Positions 51,430 to 61,839 of a stretch of 64,000 nt of DNA are shown piece after piece. Position 1 is the stretch's first letter. Every line of letters begins with the position of its first letter. The translations under genes and the position numbers were made by a program. This DNA is from UBA10649 sp963842725 (GTDB lineage: Bacteria > Actinomycetota > Actinomycetes > S36-B12): the NCBI GenBank assembly GCA_963842725.1, contig CAWJHN010000004.1, positions 682,001 through 746,000 on the forward strand, written 5' to 3'. The notes under the pieces are model-generated. The model saw only the letters and a list, made by a program, of their open reading frames with translations, did no database searches and was not told where the DNA came from.

Positions 51430-51657
51430 ATGGTGACGTCACGCACTCCCTTGGTCGAGATGGGCGGCTCCTGGTGGCTCGGCGACCCATTCGGCCGCGG
51501 GGCGAGCATCGAGATCGCCGAGGAGTTCATCGGCCTGTACCGAACGGTCTCGGTCGGCAGCGATGTCGAGGGCTGGGCTCGCAAACATCAGGCGTTCGGC
51601 TACCCCGTCGCCGAGACCAACGCCGTCAAGGAACTGCTGCAGCGGCGGATCAGTTAG
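51430..51657 (+). CDS. Small hypothetical protein
   Basis: A 75-residue soluble protein not matched to any family I know. It has a mixed helix/strand composition (SWWLGDPFGRGASIEIAEEF, AETNAVKELLQRR). A GGGGGA sequence lies just upstream of ATG 51430. It sits 27 nt after the cation transporter in the same direction, so it could be the last operon gene. Confidence 0.5.
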   Translation: MVTSRTPLVEMGGSWWLGDPFGRGASIEIAEEFIGLYRTVSVGSDVEGWARKHQAFGYPVAETNAVKELLQRRIS

Positions 51658-51757
51658 AACGCCGACCGTTGCGGTGACGGCGTCGCGGCCCGATCGGTGC
51701 GTTCAGAATTTCGTTGCACCGCAATGCCTATCGGGCGGCAAGGAACCCGTCGCAGGG

Positions 51758-53446
51758 TCAGCCGGCCATCGGCTCGAAGGCCTCCGTGCGGCTTCGCCCG
51801 GCCCTCTTGGCCCGATAGAGGGCCGCGTCTGCCTGACGAAGCAGGGTGGCCGCGTCGACGCCCGGTCCGGAGAGCGCGATGCCGATGCTGATGCTCATCT
51901 CGACGTCGTGCCCGTCGATGCGCGCGGGTCGGCGCACGGCATCGTGCAGCTTGTCGGCCACGGCCTCGGCATCGGCGAGGCAGCTCACGTGGGGCAGGAC
52001 CACGACGAACTCGTCGCCGCCGATCCGCGCGGCGAGGTCGTCGTCCCGCAGCTGGTGCGCGATGCGAAGGCTGGCCTCGATGATGAGCTGATCGCCCGTC
52101 GCGTGGCCGTGGGTGTCGTTGATGACCTTGAGTCCGTCGAGGTCGGTGTAGAGCACCGCGAGCCGCGACCCGGAGCGCGGCGCATGCGCCAGGATCCTGC
52201 TCATCCGGGCGACCAGCTCACTGCGGTTGAGCAGGTGCGTCAGCGAGTCGTGCGTCGCCATGAAGTGCAGCGCCTCGCGGGCCTCGCGGGCCTCGGTCAC
52301 GTTGACGAACTGCGAGACGTACGAGACCGGGACGCCCTCCTCGTCGCGGAGGAGTCCGATCGAGTGCTGGACCCACACACTGGCCCGGTCGTTGCGCACC
52401 AGGCGGAGCTCATGCGTGGCCGACGTCGTGCGACCGGAGAGCACCTCGTCGCGCATGCGCAGGTCGATCGCGTCATCGGACGGATGGACGACGTCGCTGA
52501 GGCGGTGCGCCAGCACCCAGGACGCATCCTGACCGAGCATGCGGCACAGGTTCGAGTTGACCTCCACGAACCGGCCGTCGAGATCGATGACCGCCATCCC
52601 GGTCGGCGCCGACTCCATGGTCAGACGGAAGCGCTGCTCACTGCGCTCGAGGGCCTGGTAGGCCTCGACCTCGGAGTGAACGTCGCGGCAGCTGCCGACC
52701 TTGCCGGTCACCACGCCCTCCGCGTCCAGCAGCGGACGTGCCGTGACCTCCAGCCAGCGCGGGCTGCCGTCCTTGCACAGGTAGCGCGCCTCGAAGAACA
52801 CGCGGTCGCCGCCGTTCGCGGCCGTTCCTGCCGCCCGCACCCTGAGGTGGTCCTCGGGATGGACGAAGTCCATGATCCGACCGCCCACCATCTCGCTCGG
52901 CGACCAGCCGAGGACCGCGGTGACCGAGGGGGAGACCCACTCGACGACGCCGTCGGGCGTGGTGCGCCACACGATGTCCGAGGCGTTCTCCGCGAGCATG
53001 CGGTACGCCGCCTCGGATGCGGCCAGCGCCGCCTCTGCGTGGGCCTGCGCGGTGACGTCGCGAGCGGCCGCATACACGACCACGGAGCCGTCGTCGCGGA
53101 CGTGCTTGCGGCACCGGTGATGGGTCGTGATCAGCCGACCGTCCTTCGTGCGCCAGCGCACCGTGAAGTCGCTGACGACGCCGGGCGGGGCGGCGAACGC
53201 CTCCTTGACGAGGGCGTCGTCCTCGGGATCCGTCGAGCCGAGGGCGATGGCCGGGTCGGCGTAGAGCTCCTCCGGTGAGTAGCCGCTCAGGGAGAGGACG
53301 GACGCGGACAGGTACTCGAAGGCCAGCGTCGGGTGGATGCGCAGCGCGTAGACGACGTCGGCCAGCTCGGTGGCCAGCTCAGCGGCGATGTCCGGCGTTC
53401 GGGCCGCCTCGCTGCCCTCCGATTCGCTCACGCCGCTGGGCCGCAC
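51758..53446 (-). CDS. PAS-PAS-PAS-GGDEF diguanylate cyclase
   Basis: A 562-residue soluble signalling protein with three predicted PAS modules (about residues 20-140, 145-265 and 270-390) followed by a GGDEF domain (about 395-560). The active site is intact (RIGGDEF near 476), and an RDDD inhibitory site lies five residues before it, so c-di-GMP synthesis with product inhibition is expected. GTG 53446 follows a GGGAGGAAGG site, and a TACCAT -10 lies at 53474-53479 on the - strand. The input signal is unknown. It is divergent from ahcY. Confidence 0.88.
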   Translation of the reverse strand: MRPSGVSESEGSEAARTPDIAAELATELADVVYALRIHPTLAFEYLSASVLSLSGYSPEELYADPAIALGSTDPEDDALVKEAFAAPPGVVSDFTVRWRTKDGRLITTHHRCRKHVRDDGSVVVYAAARDVTAQAHAEAALAASEAAYRMLAENASDIVWRTTPDGVVEWVSPSVTAVLGWSPSEMVGGRIMDFVHPEDHLRVRAAGTAANGGDRVFFEARYLCKDGSPRWLEVTARPLLDAEGVVTGKVGSCRDVHSEVEAYQALERSEQRFRLTMESAPTGMAVIDLDGRFVEVNSNLCRMLGQDASWVLAHRLSDVVHPSDDAIDLRMRDEVLSGRTTSATHELRLVRNDRASVWVQHSIGLLRDEEGVPVSYVSQFVNVTEAREAREALHFMATHDSLTHLLNRSELVARMSRILAHAPRSGSRLAVLYTDLDGLKVINDTHGHATGDQLIIEASLRIAHQLRDDDLAARIGGDEFVVVLPHVSCLADAEAVADKLHDAVRRPARIDGHDVEMSISIGIALSGPGVDAATLLRQADAALYRAKRAGRSRTEAFEPMAG

Positions 53447-53473
53447 GGTTGCCTTCCTCCCCGGTGTGGCGCA

Positions 53474-53479
53474 ATGGTA
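53474..53479 (-). promoter_or_regulatory. -10 element TACCAT of the GGDEF gene
   Basis: On the - strand TACCAT lies 27 nt upstream of GTG 53446, leaving a short leader that contains the GGGAGGAAGG ribosome site. Confidence 0.45.
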
Positions 53480-53581
53480 GGCCCAAGGGCACCCCCAGCA
53501 CACCGTCCGGCCCGACACCGCCCGTCCCGACGACGCCGGGCCGCGAGCGGCGCCCCGGCGAGCAGATCCCGCCCGATCTGG

Positions 53582-53717
53582 CAGAATGGGGCCGTCGCAG
53601 ATGGTCCGGAGCCCTGGTTCCCGTCGCGGCCTTACCGAGATCACCCCATTTCGAACCTCTGGCGAACCATCGAAGCCTCGTGCCGTTCGCACCACCTTCG
53701 ACTCCAAGGAGCCATGC
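53582..53717 (+). promoter_or_regulatory. Candidate ahcY promoter and about 125-nt leader
   Basis: CAGAAT at 53582-53587 resembles a -10 element; transcription from it would give a leader of about 125 nt ending in an AAGGAG site (53706-53711) 6 nt before ahcY. I could not fit this leader to a known SAM or SAH riboswitch. The remaining 53447-53581 shows no gene. Confidence 0.35.
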
Positions 53718-55175
<1,458 letters not shown>

Positions 55176-55199
55176 TCGTTCCCCCGGCCGTCTGGCCGC

Positions 55200-55238
55200 A
55201 TGACGAGATCCCCGGTCTTCAGCCGGGGATCTCGTCAT
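55200..55238 (+). terminator. Strong hairpin terminator after ahcY
   Basis: A 16-bp perfect inverted repeat (arms 55200-55215 and 55223-55238, 7-nt loop) begins 25 nt after the ahcY stop. The T tract is minimal, as is common in actinobacteria. Confidence 0.85.
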
Positions 55239-55298
55239 TCCCACCCGTCCGTGCGCTCGTGCTCCGAGGCACGTCCGTGACATCGCAAGGGAGTCCGC

Positions 55299-55622
55299 AT
55301 GTACGCGCTCGTCGTTCGGTTCGACGTCCATCCGCAGCGCCTCAGCGACTTCGACGAGCTCACGGCGCGCACGGTCCGCGAGATCATCGCCCACGAGCCG
55401 GGCACGCTGACCTACCTGCCCACGATCGTCACCGGCGCCCCCGCATCGAGGGTCTTCTTCGAGGTCTATGCGAGCGAGGCCGCCTTTCGCGCGCATGAGG
55501 AGCAGCCCCACGTGCGCCGGTTCCTCGCCGATCGCACCGAGATGCTCGAGTCGTTCCGGGTGGAGTTCCTGACGCCGGTCCCGGACGTCCCGGTGGTCGC
55601 GCGCACTACCGTTGCCGAGTGA
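55299..55622 (+). CDS. Antibiotic biosynthesis monooxygenase (ABM) domain protein
   Basis: A 107-residue dimeric alpha/beta-barrel-type protein. The pattern VRFDVHPQRLSDFDELTARTV, ALTYLP-like GTLTYLPT and FEVYASEAAFRAHEEQPHVRRF is typical of the ABM/YgiN family, which includes quinol monooxygenases and heme-degrading enzymes. No specific substrate is evident. Its end overlaps the start of the CPBP gene by 4 nt. Confidence 0.85.
   Translation: MYALVVRFDVHPQRLSDFDELTARTVREIIAHEPGTLTYLPTIVTGAPASRVFFEVYASEAAFRAHEEQPHVRRFLADRTEMLESFRVEFLTPVPDVPVVARTTVAE
55607..55612 (+). promoter_or_regulatory. -10 element TACCGT inside the ABM gene, for the CPBP-mtrA genes
   Basis: TACCGT, 6 nt, then GTG 55619. 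A leaderless transcript from here could drive the CPBP gene and the mtr operon that starts 4 nt after it. The hexamer lies in coding sequence, so it needs experimental support. Confidence 0.45.
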
Positions 55623-56386
55623 CCCGAGAGCGCCCGCCGGCCGACTACCCGGGGTGTCCGGTGACGGTTCCCGAGGCGATGGTCTCGGGCGCCGCGCTCC
55701 GGTCGCCGCGTTGGGGGCTGTGGGACGTCGTCATCGGTCTCATCGCGGCGGTCCTCATCGGCGTCTCCGTGGCCGGTGCCCTGTATGCGCTGGACGCACC
55801 CGTCGGGATCCAGGTACTGGTCGGGGTCACGGCCCCGTGGCTGGCCCTCGGGGCCTGGCCGCTGGTCGCGACGGCGCGGCGGGGCAATGGGCCGCGCATC
55901 GACCTCGGCCTGCGCCTGACGTGGTCCGACGCGGGCTGGGGCGCCCTGGCCGGGGTCGCCGGTCTGATGCTGGCGGGAATCGCGGCCGCGATCACGCAAC
56001 TGCTCGTCCCCGACCTCACGTCGACGGCTGCCGAGGCGGCGGACGAGCTGGAGGCATCGGGGGGCCGTCTGGCCATCACCGTGTTCGCGCTGCTCGTGAT
56101 GGTGGGTGCGCCCATGGTCGAGGAGGTGTTCTTCCGTGGCCTGCTGTTCGCATCGCTGCGCAAGGCCGGCGTCGGGGCCGTGCTGACCGTTCTCCTGACG
56201 GGCGTGGTGTTCGCCGGCTTCCACTTCGAGCCGACCCGATTCCTGGTCCTGTTGCCCACCGGGCTGGTCCTGGGCTGGGTGCGATCGAAGACCGGCTCGA
56301 CGGGCTCGGCGATGGTCGCGCACGGCGTGGTGAACGCGCCAGGAGCCATATTGCTGCTCGTGGGTCTGCCGGAGGTGTCACCATAG
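55619..56386 (+). CDS. CPBP family intramembrane metalloprotease
   Basis: A 255-residue membrane protein with about seven hydrophobic segments and the Abi/CAAX-protease motifs: the double glutamate EEVFFRG near residue 162, and GFHFE near residue 200. It resembles prenyl-protein-type endopeptidases whose bacterial substrates are mostly unknown. GTG 55619 overlaps the ABM stop. Confidence 0.87.
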   Translation: MTRERPPADYPGCPVTVPEAMVSGAALRSPRWGLWDVVIGLIAAVLIGVSVAGALYALDAPVGIQVLVGVTAPWLALGAWPLVATARRGNGPRIDLGLRLTWSDAGWGALAGVAGLMLAGIAAAITQLLVPDLTSTAAEAADELEASGGRLAITVFALLVMVGAPMVEEVFFRGLLFASLRKAGVGAVLTVLLTGVVFAGFHFEPTRFLVLLPTGLVLGWVRSKTGSTGSAMVAHGVVNAPGAILLLVGLPEVSP

Positions 56387-56390
56387 GCGC

Positions 56391-57092
56391 ATGACGGTCT
56401 CCCAACCCGGTCCCGCGCGCGGGCGTGTCCTCGTCGTCGATGACGACGCTGCGCTCTCCGAGATGCTCGGCATCGTCCTGCGGGGCGAGGGGTTCGAGCC
56501 GGTCTTCTGCGCCGATGGCGCCGAGGCGCTGGCGGCCTTCCGGGAGACCAAGCCGGACCTGGTCCTGCTCGACCTCATGCTGCCGGGACGCGACGGCATC
56601 GACGTCTGCCGCGCCATCCGTGCCGAGTCGGGCACGCCGATCGTCATGCTGACGGCCAAGAGCGACACGGTCGACGTCGTCGTGGGCCTGGAGTCCGGTG
56701 CCGACGACTACATCGTCAAGCCCTTCAAGCCCAAGGAGCTCGTCGCCCGCATCCGGGCCCGCATCCGCCGCAACGACGACACGCCCTCGGCCGTCCTCGT
56801 CGTCGGAGACCTCGAGATCGACGTGTCGGGCCACACCGTCAAGCGCCTGGGCGAGGTGCTCGCGCTCACGCCGCTGGAGTTCGATCTCCTGGTCTGCCTG
56901 GCCCGCAAGCCGGGGCAGGTCTTCACCCGCGAGGTCCTGCTGCAGGAGGTATGGGGCTATCGGCACGCCGCGGACACGCGCCTGGTGAACGTGCACGTCC
57001 AGCGCCTCCGGGCCAAGGTCGAGCGAGACCCGGAGAAGCCCGACATCGTCCTGACGGTGCGCGGCGTGGGCTACAAGGCGGGTCCGGCCTAG
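56391..57092 (+). CDS. mtrA: Two-component response regulator MtrA
   Basis: A 233-residue OmpR/PhoB-family regulator. The receiver domain has the acidic pocket VVDDD and the phospho-acceptor Asp61 in LLDLMLPG, with Lys in VKPFKPKEL. The winged-helix DNA-binding domain begins near residue 135 (LTPLEFDLLVCLARKPGQVF, RLVNVHVQRLRAKVE). MtrA couples DNA replication, cell division and wall hydrolases in actinobacteria. It starts 4 nt after the CPBP stop. The tmk gene that precedes mtrA in mycobacteria is not here. Confidence 0.95.
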   Translation: MTVSQPGPARGRVLVVDDDAALSEMLGIVLRGEGFEPVFCADGAEALAAFRETKPDLVLLDLMLPGRDGIDVCRAIRAESGTPIVMLTAKSDTVDVVVGLESGADDYIVKPFKPKELVARIRARIRRNDDTPSAVLVVGDLEIDVSGHTVKRLGEVLALTPLEFDLLVCLARKPGQVFTREVLLQEVWGYRHAADTRLVNVHVQRLRAKVERDPEKPDIVLTVRGVGYKAGPA

Positions 57093-57105
57093 CCGCTGGC
57101 GTTCG

Positions 57106-58800
57106 ATGAATCGATTCCTCCTGGCCGTTCCCCGCTTCCTGCTGGCAGTGCCGCGTGCCCTGCGGCGGATCTGGGGTAGGTCCCTGTGGCTGCGCGTGAC
57201 CGTGACCACCCTGGTGCTGTCCATCGTGGTCGTCGGCGTGCTCGGCGTCTCCCTGCTCTCCCGGGTCACGTCGGGCCTGCTCGAGGCGAAGGACCGCATC
57301 TCGGTGGGGGAGGCGACCGCCGGCCTCGGCGAGGCGCAGCGCATCCTGGACGCCGCCGACACCGGCCCCTCGACACCGGCACCGTCGCGGATCGTCGACA
57401 GCGTCGTGAGCGCACTGGCGGTCCGCGCCGGGTCGCCCTCCACCTTCGACGTGCTGCTGCTGTCCTCGCAGCCCGACGGCGACGCCCCTGAGCGAGGCAC
57501 GAACCTGGTCGCGGAGTCCAGCGTGCCGCAGGCCCTGCGCGAGGCCGTCGTGGACTCCCAGCGGCTGTCGTGGACGTTCACGGAGATCACGTTCCTCGAC
57601 GGGCGGACCACGCCGGGCCTGGTGGTCGGCGCGCCGCTGCTGGTGCCCACCGTCGGTCCGTACGAGCTGTACTACCTGTTCCCGCTGACCCAGGAGCAGT
57701 CGACTCTCGACCTGGTGCGCACCTCGGTCGTTTACACCGGGATCCTGCTCGTCCTGCTGCTGGCGTCCGTCGCCTGGCTGGTGACTCGCCAGGTGGTCGT
57801 CCCGGTGCGCGCGGCATCGCAGACCGCCGGGCGGCTGGCCGAGGGCAACCTCTCGGAGCGCATGAAGGTCAAGGGAACTGATGACCTGGCCCGCCTGGGC
57901 ACGTCGTTCAACGCCATGGCCGTCAGCCTCGCCAGGCAGATCCGACAGCTCGAGGAGCTGTCCCGGGTGCAGCAGCGCTTCGTCTCGGACGTGTCGCACG
58001 AACTGCGCACGCCCCTGACCACCATCCGCATGGCAGCCGACGTCGTCTATGACGATCGCGACGTGCTCGACACCCCGACCGCCCGCGCCGTGGAACTGCT
58101 CCAGAACCAGCTCGACCGGTTCGAGGCGCTGCTCGTGGACCTTCTCGAGATCTCGCGGTTCGATGCGGGTGCCGCAGTCCTCGACGACGAGCGCGTCGAC
58201 CTGATGTCGCTGATCCGGCGGGCGATCGAGTCCGCCGAGCCGCTGGCCGAGCGTGGCGGCATGCAGGTCCGACTGCACGGGCCGGAGGACGCCTGCAGCG
58301 TCGAGTGCGACCCACGTCGCGTACACCGGATCGTCCGCAACCTGATCGAGAACGCGATCGAGCACGGCGACTCCCGTGGCGTCGACGTGACGGTCGGCGA
58401 GGCGGACGACGCGATCGCCGTGCTGGTGCGCGACTACGGCGTCGGCCTGCGACCGGGTGAGTCGGCGCTGGTGTTCAACCGGTTCTGGCGTGCCGATCCG
58501 GCTCGGGCGCGAACGACCGGCGGCACCGGCCTCGGGCTGTCGATCTCGCTGGAGGATGCCCGGCTGCACGGCGGCTGGCTCGAGGCGTGGGGCGAGCCCG
58601 GGCGTGGGGCCTGCTTCCGCCTCACGCTGCCGCGCGACCGGCGCGTCGGGTTCGACCAGTCGCCGCTGCCGCTCGAGCCGGCGGACCCCCAGGAGCCGGA
58701 GGAGACGGGCGCGAGCGCCCCCGCGAGGGTCGTCCGCGACGAGCCGGTGGCCGCATCGCCGGCCGCGACGTTCGTGATCAAGAGCGGTGACGCGTCGTGA
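57106..58800 (+). CDS. mtrB: Sensor histidine kinase MtrB
   Basis: A 564-residue membrane kinase: two transmembrane helices (about residues 27-50 and 205-228) flanking an extracytoplasmic sensor domain, then HAMP (about 230-282). The HisKA domain has phospho-accepting His298 in SDVSHELRTPLT, and an HATPase domain carries the nucleotide boxes NLIENAIEHG, DYGVGLRP and GGTGLGLSIS. It is the partner of MtrA. The gene overlaps lpqB by 4 nt (GTGA). Confidence 0.95.
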   Translation: MNRFLLAVPRFLLAVPRALRRIWGRSLWLRVTVTTLVLSIVVVGVLGVSLLSRVTSGLLEAKDRISVGEATAGLGEAQRILDAADTGPSTPAPSRIVDSVVSALAVRAGSPSTFDVLLLSSQPDGDAPERGTNLVAESSVPQALREAVVDSQRLSWTFTEITFLDGRTTPGLVVGAPLLVPTVGPYELYYLFPLTQEQSTLDLVRTSVVYTGILLVLLLASVAWLVTRQVVVPVRAASQTAGRLAEGNLSERMKVKGTDDLARLGTSFNAMAVSLARQIRQLEELSRVQQRFVSDVSHELRTPLTTIRMAADVVYDDRDVLDTPTARAVELLQNQLDRFEALLVDLLEISRFDAGAAVLDDERVDLMSLIRRAIESAEPLAERGGMQVRLHGPEDACSVECDPRRVHRIVRNLIENAIEHGDSRGVDVTVGEADDAIAVLVRDYGVGLRPGESALVFNRFWRADPARARTTGGTGLGLSISLEDARLHGGWLEAWGEPGRGACFRLTLPRDRRVGFDQSPLPLEPADPQEPEETGASAPARVVRDEPVAASPAATFVIKSGDAS

Positions 58801-60536
58801 CGAGCCGGACGGGCATGGTCGTGGCCCGCGCACTGGCCGTCATGGTGGCCCTGGTCACGCTGTCGGCGTGCTCGGGCGTGCCGTCCTCGCTCACGGCGCA
58901 GGTGCCGACGGCCGGACCGATCGAGCAGGGCGAGCAGGTCGGCGTCGATCCGGAGGACCAGTTCATCCGGGTGATCGCGCGTGGGCCTCGCGACGGAATG
59001 GCACCCTCGCAGGTCGTGCAGGGCTTCCTGGACGCCTCGGCATCCTTCGACGGCGATCACGCGGTCGCACGTCAGTACCTGACACTGCCGGCCAGTGCCG
59101 AGTGGGACACGAACGACGGGGTGACCGTCTATGACGGTGCGCCCTCGCTCAACGAGATCGGCCGGGCGGTCGTGATGGTCGCTGCCGAGGCCGGCCACAT
59201 CGCCACCAACGGCCGCTACGAGGTGACCGGTCCGGGCACAGAACTGCGCGAGACCTTCAGCCTGGTGAAGGTGAGTGGCGAGTGGCGGATCGACGGGCTG
59301 CCGAAGGGCCTGCTGCTCTCGCAGTCTGACGTCGACCGGGCGTTCCGCAGCTTCGCCGTCTACTTCTTCAACCCGTCGTTCGACACGCTGGTGCCGGACT
59401 CGCGCATGGTGCCGGTCATCGGACCCGGACTGGCCACGACGCTGGTCCGGCGCCTCGTCGCCGGCCCCAGCGACTGGTTGCTGCCGGCCGTGCGCACCGG
59501 GTTCCCGGACAAGGTCGGCCTCAACATCGACGCCGTGCCGATCGAGGCGGGCATCGCCAAGGTGGACCTGACGGCGAATGCGCGCCTGGCCGACGACAGC
59601 ACCCGTCAGGCGCTGTCCCAGCAGATCGTCTGGACGCTGCGTCAGCTGCCCGACATCGCGGCGGTGGAGATCACCGCCGGGGGCCAGCCGCTGCTGGTGC
59701 CCGGGGCCCCCTCGCCCCAGCCCCGCGACTCGTGGCCGGCGGTCGATCCGAACGGACTGCCGCCGGGCTCGTCTGCGTACGCGGCCCGCCCCGACGGGGT
59801 GGTCCGGCTCATCCCGGGCGGCGTCCGGCCGGTGCCCGGCAGCGCGGGAGCGGGGGAGATCGCCCTGGTCGACATCGCCGTCTCGAACGACTCGCAGTCC
59901 ATTGCCGGGATCGACGCCGAGGGGGCGGTCTGGGAAGGCAGGCTCCTCGAGGGTGCGCCGCTCATCCAGATCCGGGCGTCCGGAGCCCCGACGGGGCTGG
60001 CATATGACCGGTCGGAGTCGGTGTGGATGGTCGATCCCGAGCAGGGACTCATCGCGGTCAACGGGGACGGCAGCTTCGAGCCGATCTCCGTGACGGGCCT
60101 GCCCCGCAGGGCGGTCCTGATCGCCGCCGTGCCCTCTCGCGACGGCACCCGGGCGGCCCTGATCATCCGGCGCGGGCCGCGCACGGGCGTGGTCCTGTCC
60201 CGCGTCATCCGAACCTCCGGCAGCGCGACCAGCATCCTGATCAACGCGCCCCAGCGGATCGAGTCCCGGCTCGTCGAGGTCGTCGATGCCGCCTGGTCCG
60301 GCGCCGACACCCTCTCGGTGCTGGGCAGCGAGAGCGCTGGCTCCCTGCAGGTGTTCGACATCGACCTGGCCCGCGGCTCGTCGACGCCGCGCGGCACCCC
60401 GGAGGCGCCCGTGACCGTGGCGGCGGCGCCCGGTCTGCCGACCCTGGTCGGGGCCGCCGACGGCCTGGTCTACGAGTTCGCCACCGGCACCTGGCAGGAG
60501 CGCCTGCGCGGTTCGTCGCCCAGCTACCCGGGCTGA
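58797..60536 (+). CDS. lpqB: Lipoprotein LpqB
   Basis: A 579-residue lipoprotein with a lipobox (LSAC, Cys25), a GerMN domain (about residues 200-300) and a C-terminal beta-propeller-like LpqB domain. LpqB interacts with MtrB outside the membrane and tunes its signalling. Its position directly after mtrB is the conserved arrangement. Confidence 0.94.
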   Translation: MTSRTGMVVARALAVMVALVTLSACSGVPSSLTAQVPTAGPIEQGEQVGVDPEDQFIRVIARGPRDGMAPSQVVQGFLDASASFDGDHAVARQYLTLPASAEWDTNDGVTVYDGAPSLNEIGRAVVMVAAEAGHIATNGRYEVTGPGTELRETFSLVKVSGEWRIDGLPKGLLLSQSDVDRAFRSFAVYFFNPSFDTLVPDSRMVPVIGPGLATTLVRRLVAGPSDWLLPAVRTGFPDKVGLNIDAVPIEAGIAKVDLTANARLADDSTRQALSQQIVWTLRQLPDIAAVEITAGGQPLLVPGAPSPQPRDSWPAVDPNGLPPGSSAYAARPDGVVRLIPGGVRPVPGSAGAGEIALVDIAVSNDSQSIAGIDAEGAVWEGRLLEGAPLIQIRASGAPTGLAYDRSESVWMVDPEQGLIAVNGDGSFEPISVTGLPRRAVLIAAVPSRDGTRAALIIRRGPRTGVVLSRVIRTSGSATSILINAPQRIESRLVEVVDAAWSGADTLSVLGSESAGSLQVFDIDLARGSSTPRGTPEAPVTVAAAPGLPTLVGAADGLVYEFATGTWQERLRGSSPSYPG

Positions 60537-60543
60537 CCGGCCA

Positions 60544-60562
60544 CCTCGGCGTCGGACCGAGG
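60544..60562. terminator. Short hairpin between convergent lpqB and comF
   Basis: A 6-bp stem (CCTCGG/CCGAGG, 7-nt loop) fills most of the 30-nt gap between the two stops and may terminate both transcripts. Confidence 0.4.
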
Positions 60563-60566
60563 CCCG

Positions 60567-61265
60567 CTATCGGGTCCGTCGGCCCGCCGGTGTGGCCGCG
60601 ACGGTCGCCACCCCGACGACCGGCAGTCCGATCGCGACCAGCGCACGGACGCATTCCGTGGCCGTCGCGCCACTGGTGACGACGTCGTCGACGACGATGA
60701 TCGGGCCGCCCGGTGGACCGACATCGGGCCACCACCGACGAGCCGGCCGGAACGCGCCGGAGACAGCCGCGAACCGGTCCTGCCGCCCGTGCCGCTTCAT
60801 GGGGCCGTAGTCGGCCGCCGGCCGCAGGAGTCGGCGCACGGGCGCGCGCACCCCCTGCCCGCCGAGCGACTCGGCCGCCCGCTGTGCGATGGCCCCGAGG
60901 GCGTCGAAGCCACGGGTGCTGCGTCGATGCCCGGGCACCGGCACGAGGACCGCCGTGCCGAGCCCGGCGGACCGCATCACGGCGTGGACGGCGTCTGCGA
61001 GCAGGATGCCGAGCGGCGCGGCGAGACTGCGGTTGCCATGCTCCTTGTAGTCGATGACGACAGCACGACCGAGGCCCTCGTACCGGGTGGTGGAGACGAT
61101 CATCGGCATGCGGGCGCCGGCGGCCACCGCAGCCGGTCGGCCCCGAAGTGACGACAGGCACGCCGGGCACAGCGTTGGCCCCATCGCTTCGCAACCCAGG
61201 CAGCAGCGGCCCAGCACGAGGTCGGTGACGTCGGTGAACGCGCGGGCCAGGGGCTGCGGAATCAT
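60567..61265 (-). CDS. ComF family phosphoribosyltransferase-like protein
   Basis: A 232-residue protein with an N-terminal zinc ribbon (RCCLGCEAMGPTLCPAC) and a type I phosphoribosyltransferase domain whose PRPP loop is IIVVDDVVTSGAT near residue 195. ComF proteins take part in DNA uptake in competent bacteria; the role in actinobacteria is unclear. Unlike in mycobacteria it is transcribed against lpqB. Confidence 0.88.
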   Translation of the reverse strand: MIPQPLARAFTDVTDLVLGRCCLGCEAMGPTLCPACLSSLRGRPAAVAAGARMPMIVSTTRYEGLGRAVVIDYKEHGNRSLAAPLGILLADAVHAVMRSAGLGTAVLVPVPGHRRSTRGFDALGAIAQRAAESLGGQGVRAPVRRLLRPAADYGPMKRHGRQDRFAAVSGAFRPARRWWPDVGPPGGPIIVVDDVVTSGATATECVRALVAIGLPVVGVATVAATPAGRRTR

Positions 61266-61357
61266 CCGTCCACCATGGCGCAGGGCCGGCCGGCCGGCAC
61301 CGGTCGTCGGTGCACCTGTGGACGTCGGCCGGTTTCCCTATCCGGTGTGGACGAAGG

Positions 61358-61741
61358 TCAGCCTGGCCCACCTTCGGGCATGGGTGCGTCCGGGTCGGGC
61401 TGGAACAGGCCGAGCACGTTTCCTTCGGAGTCCTCGAACAGGGCCGACCATCCGACGGTCGGGATCGGCATGCGCTCGGTCAGCCGCCGGCCGCCCGCCG
61501 CCTCCACGGCGGCAAGGGCCGCATCGATGTCGTCCACGGAGACGTAGAAGGTCGGGGCGGGCGCCTGCGGACTCCGGATCGAGAGGGCGCCGCCGATGCC
61601 CTCGCCCTCGCCGCCCGTCGTGGTCCAGTACTCCATGGGCCCCCAGCGCTCGAGGCTCCAGCCGAGCGCGGCTGAGTAGAACGCGACCGCGCGCTCGCCG
61701 TCGTCGACCGGGATCTCGAAGTGAACGACCTTGCCAGCCAT
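61358..61741 (-). CDS. VOC family protein (glyoxalase-like)
   Basis: A 127-residue vicinal-oxygen-chelate protein with two beta-alpha-beta-beta-beta units (VVHFEIPVDDGERAVAFYSA, and TFYVSVDDIDAALAAVEAAG ending FEDSEGNVLGLFQPD). ATG 61741 has a GGAGG site 6 nt upstream. The subgroup is often annotated as a glyoxalase or YciE-type protein without a known reaction. Confidence 0.87.
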   Translation of the reverse strand: MAGKVVHFEIPVDDGERAVAFYSAALGWSLERWGPMEYWTTTGGEGEGIGGALSIRSPQAPAPTFYVSVDDIDAALAAVEAAGGRRLTERMPIPTVGWSALFEDSEGNVLGLFQPDPDAPMPEGGPG

Positions 61742-61839
61742 GGCGTCCTCCTGCCAGTCCGATGCCGTCCCGTCAAGCGTGGCACCGGTCTGTCGCGGTG
61801 TCGCGGGAACGTCGCGGGACGGTCGCTTGGGCAGCGACG

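Noticed and set aside
51658..51757. Possible terminator between the small hypothetical gene and the GGDEF gene.
   Set aside because: Only short, interrupted complementary stretches are present; I could not define a convincing stem.
53463..53480. A sequence on the + strand resembling the acceptor/D-arm start of a tRNA (GGTGTGGCGCAATGGTAG).
   Set aside because: No anticodon arm, T arm or matching acceptor end follows, and the stretch coincides with the promoter of the GGDEF gene on the other strand.
53586..53717. An N-terminal extension of ahcY.
   Set aside because: The conserved N-terminus begins at ATG 53718 behind an AAGGAG site; the extension is leader sequence.
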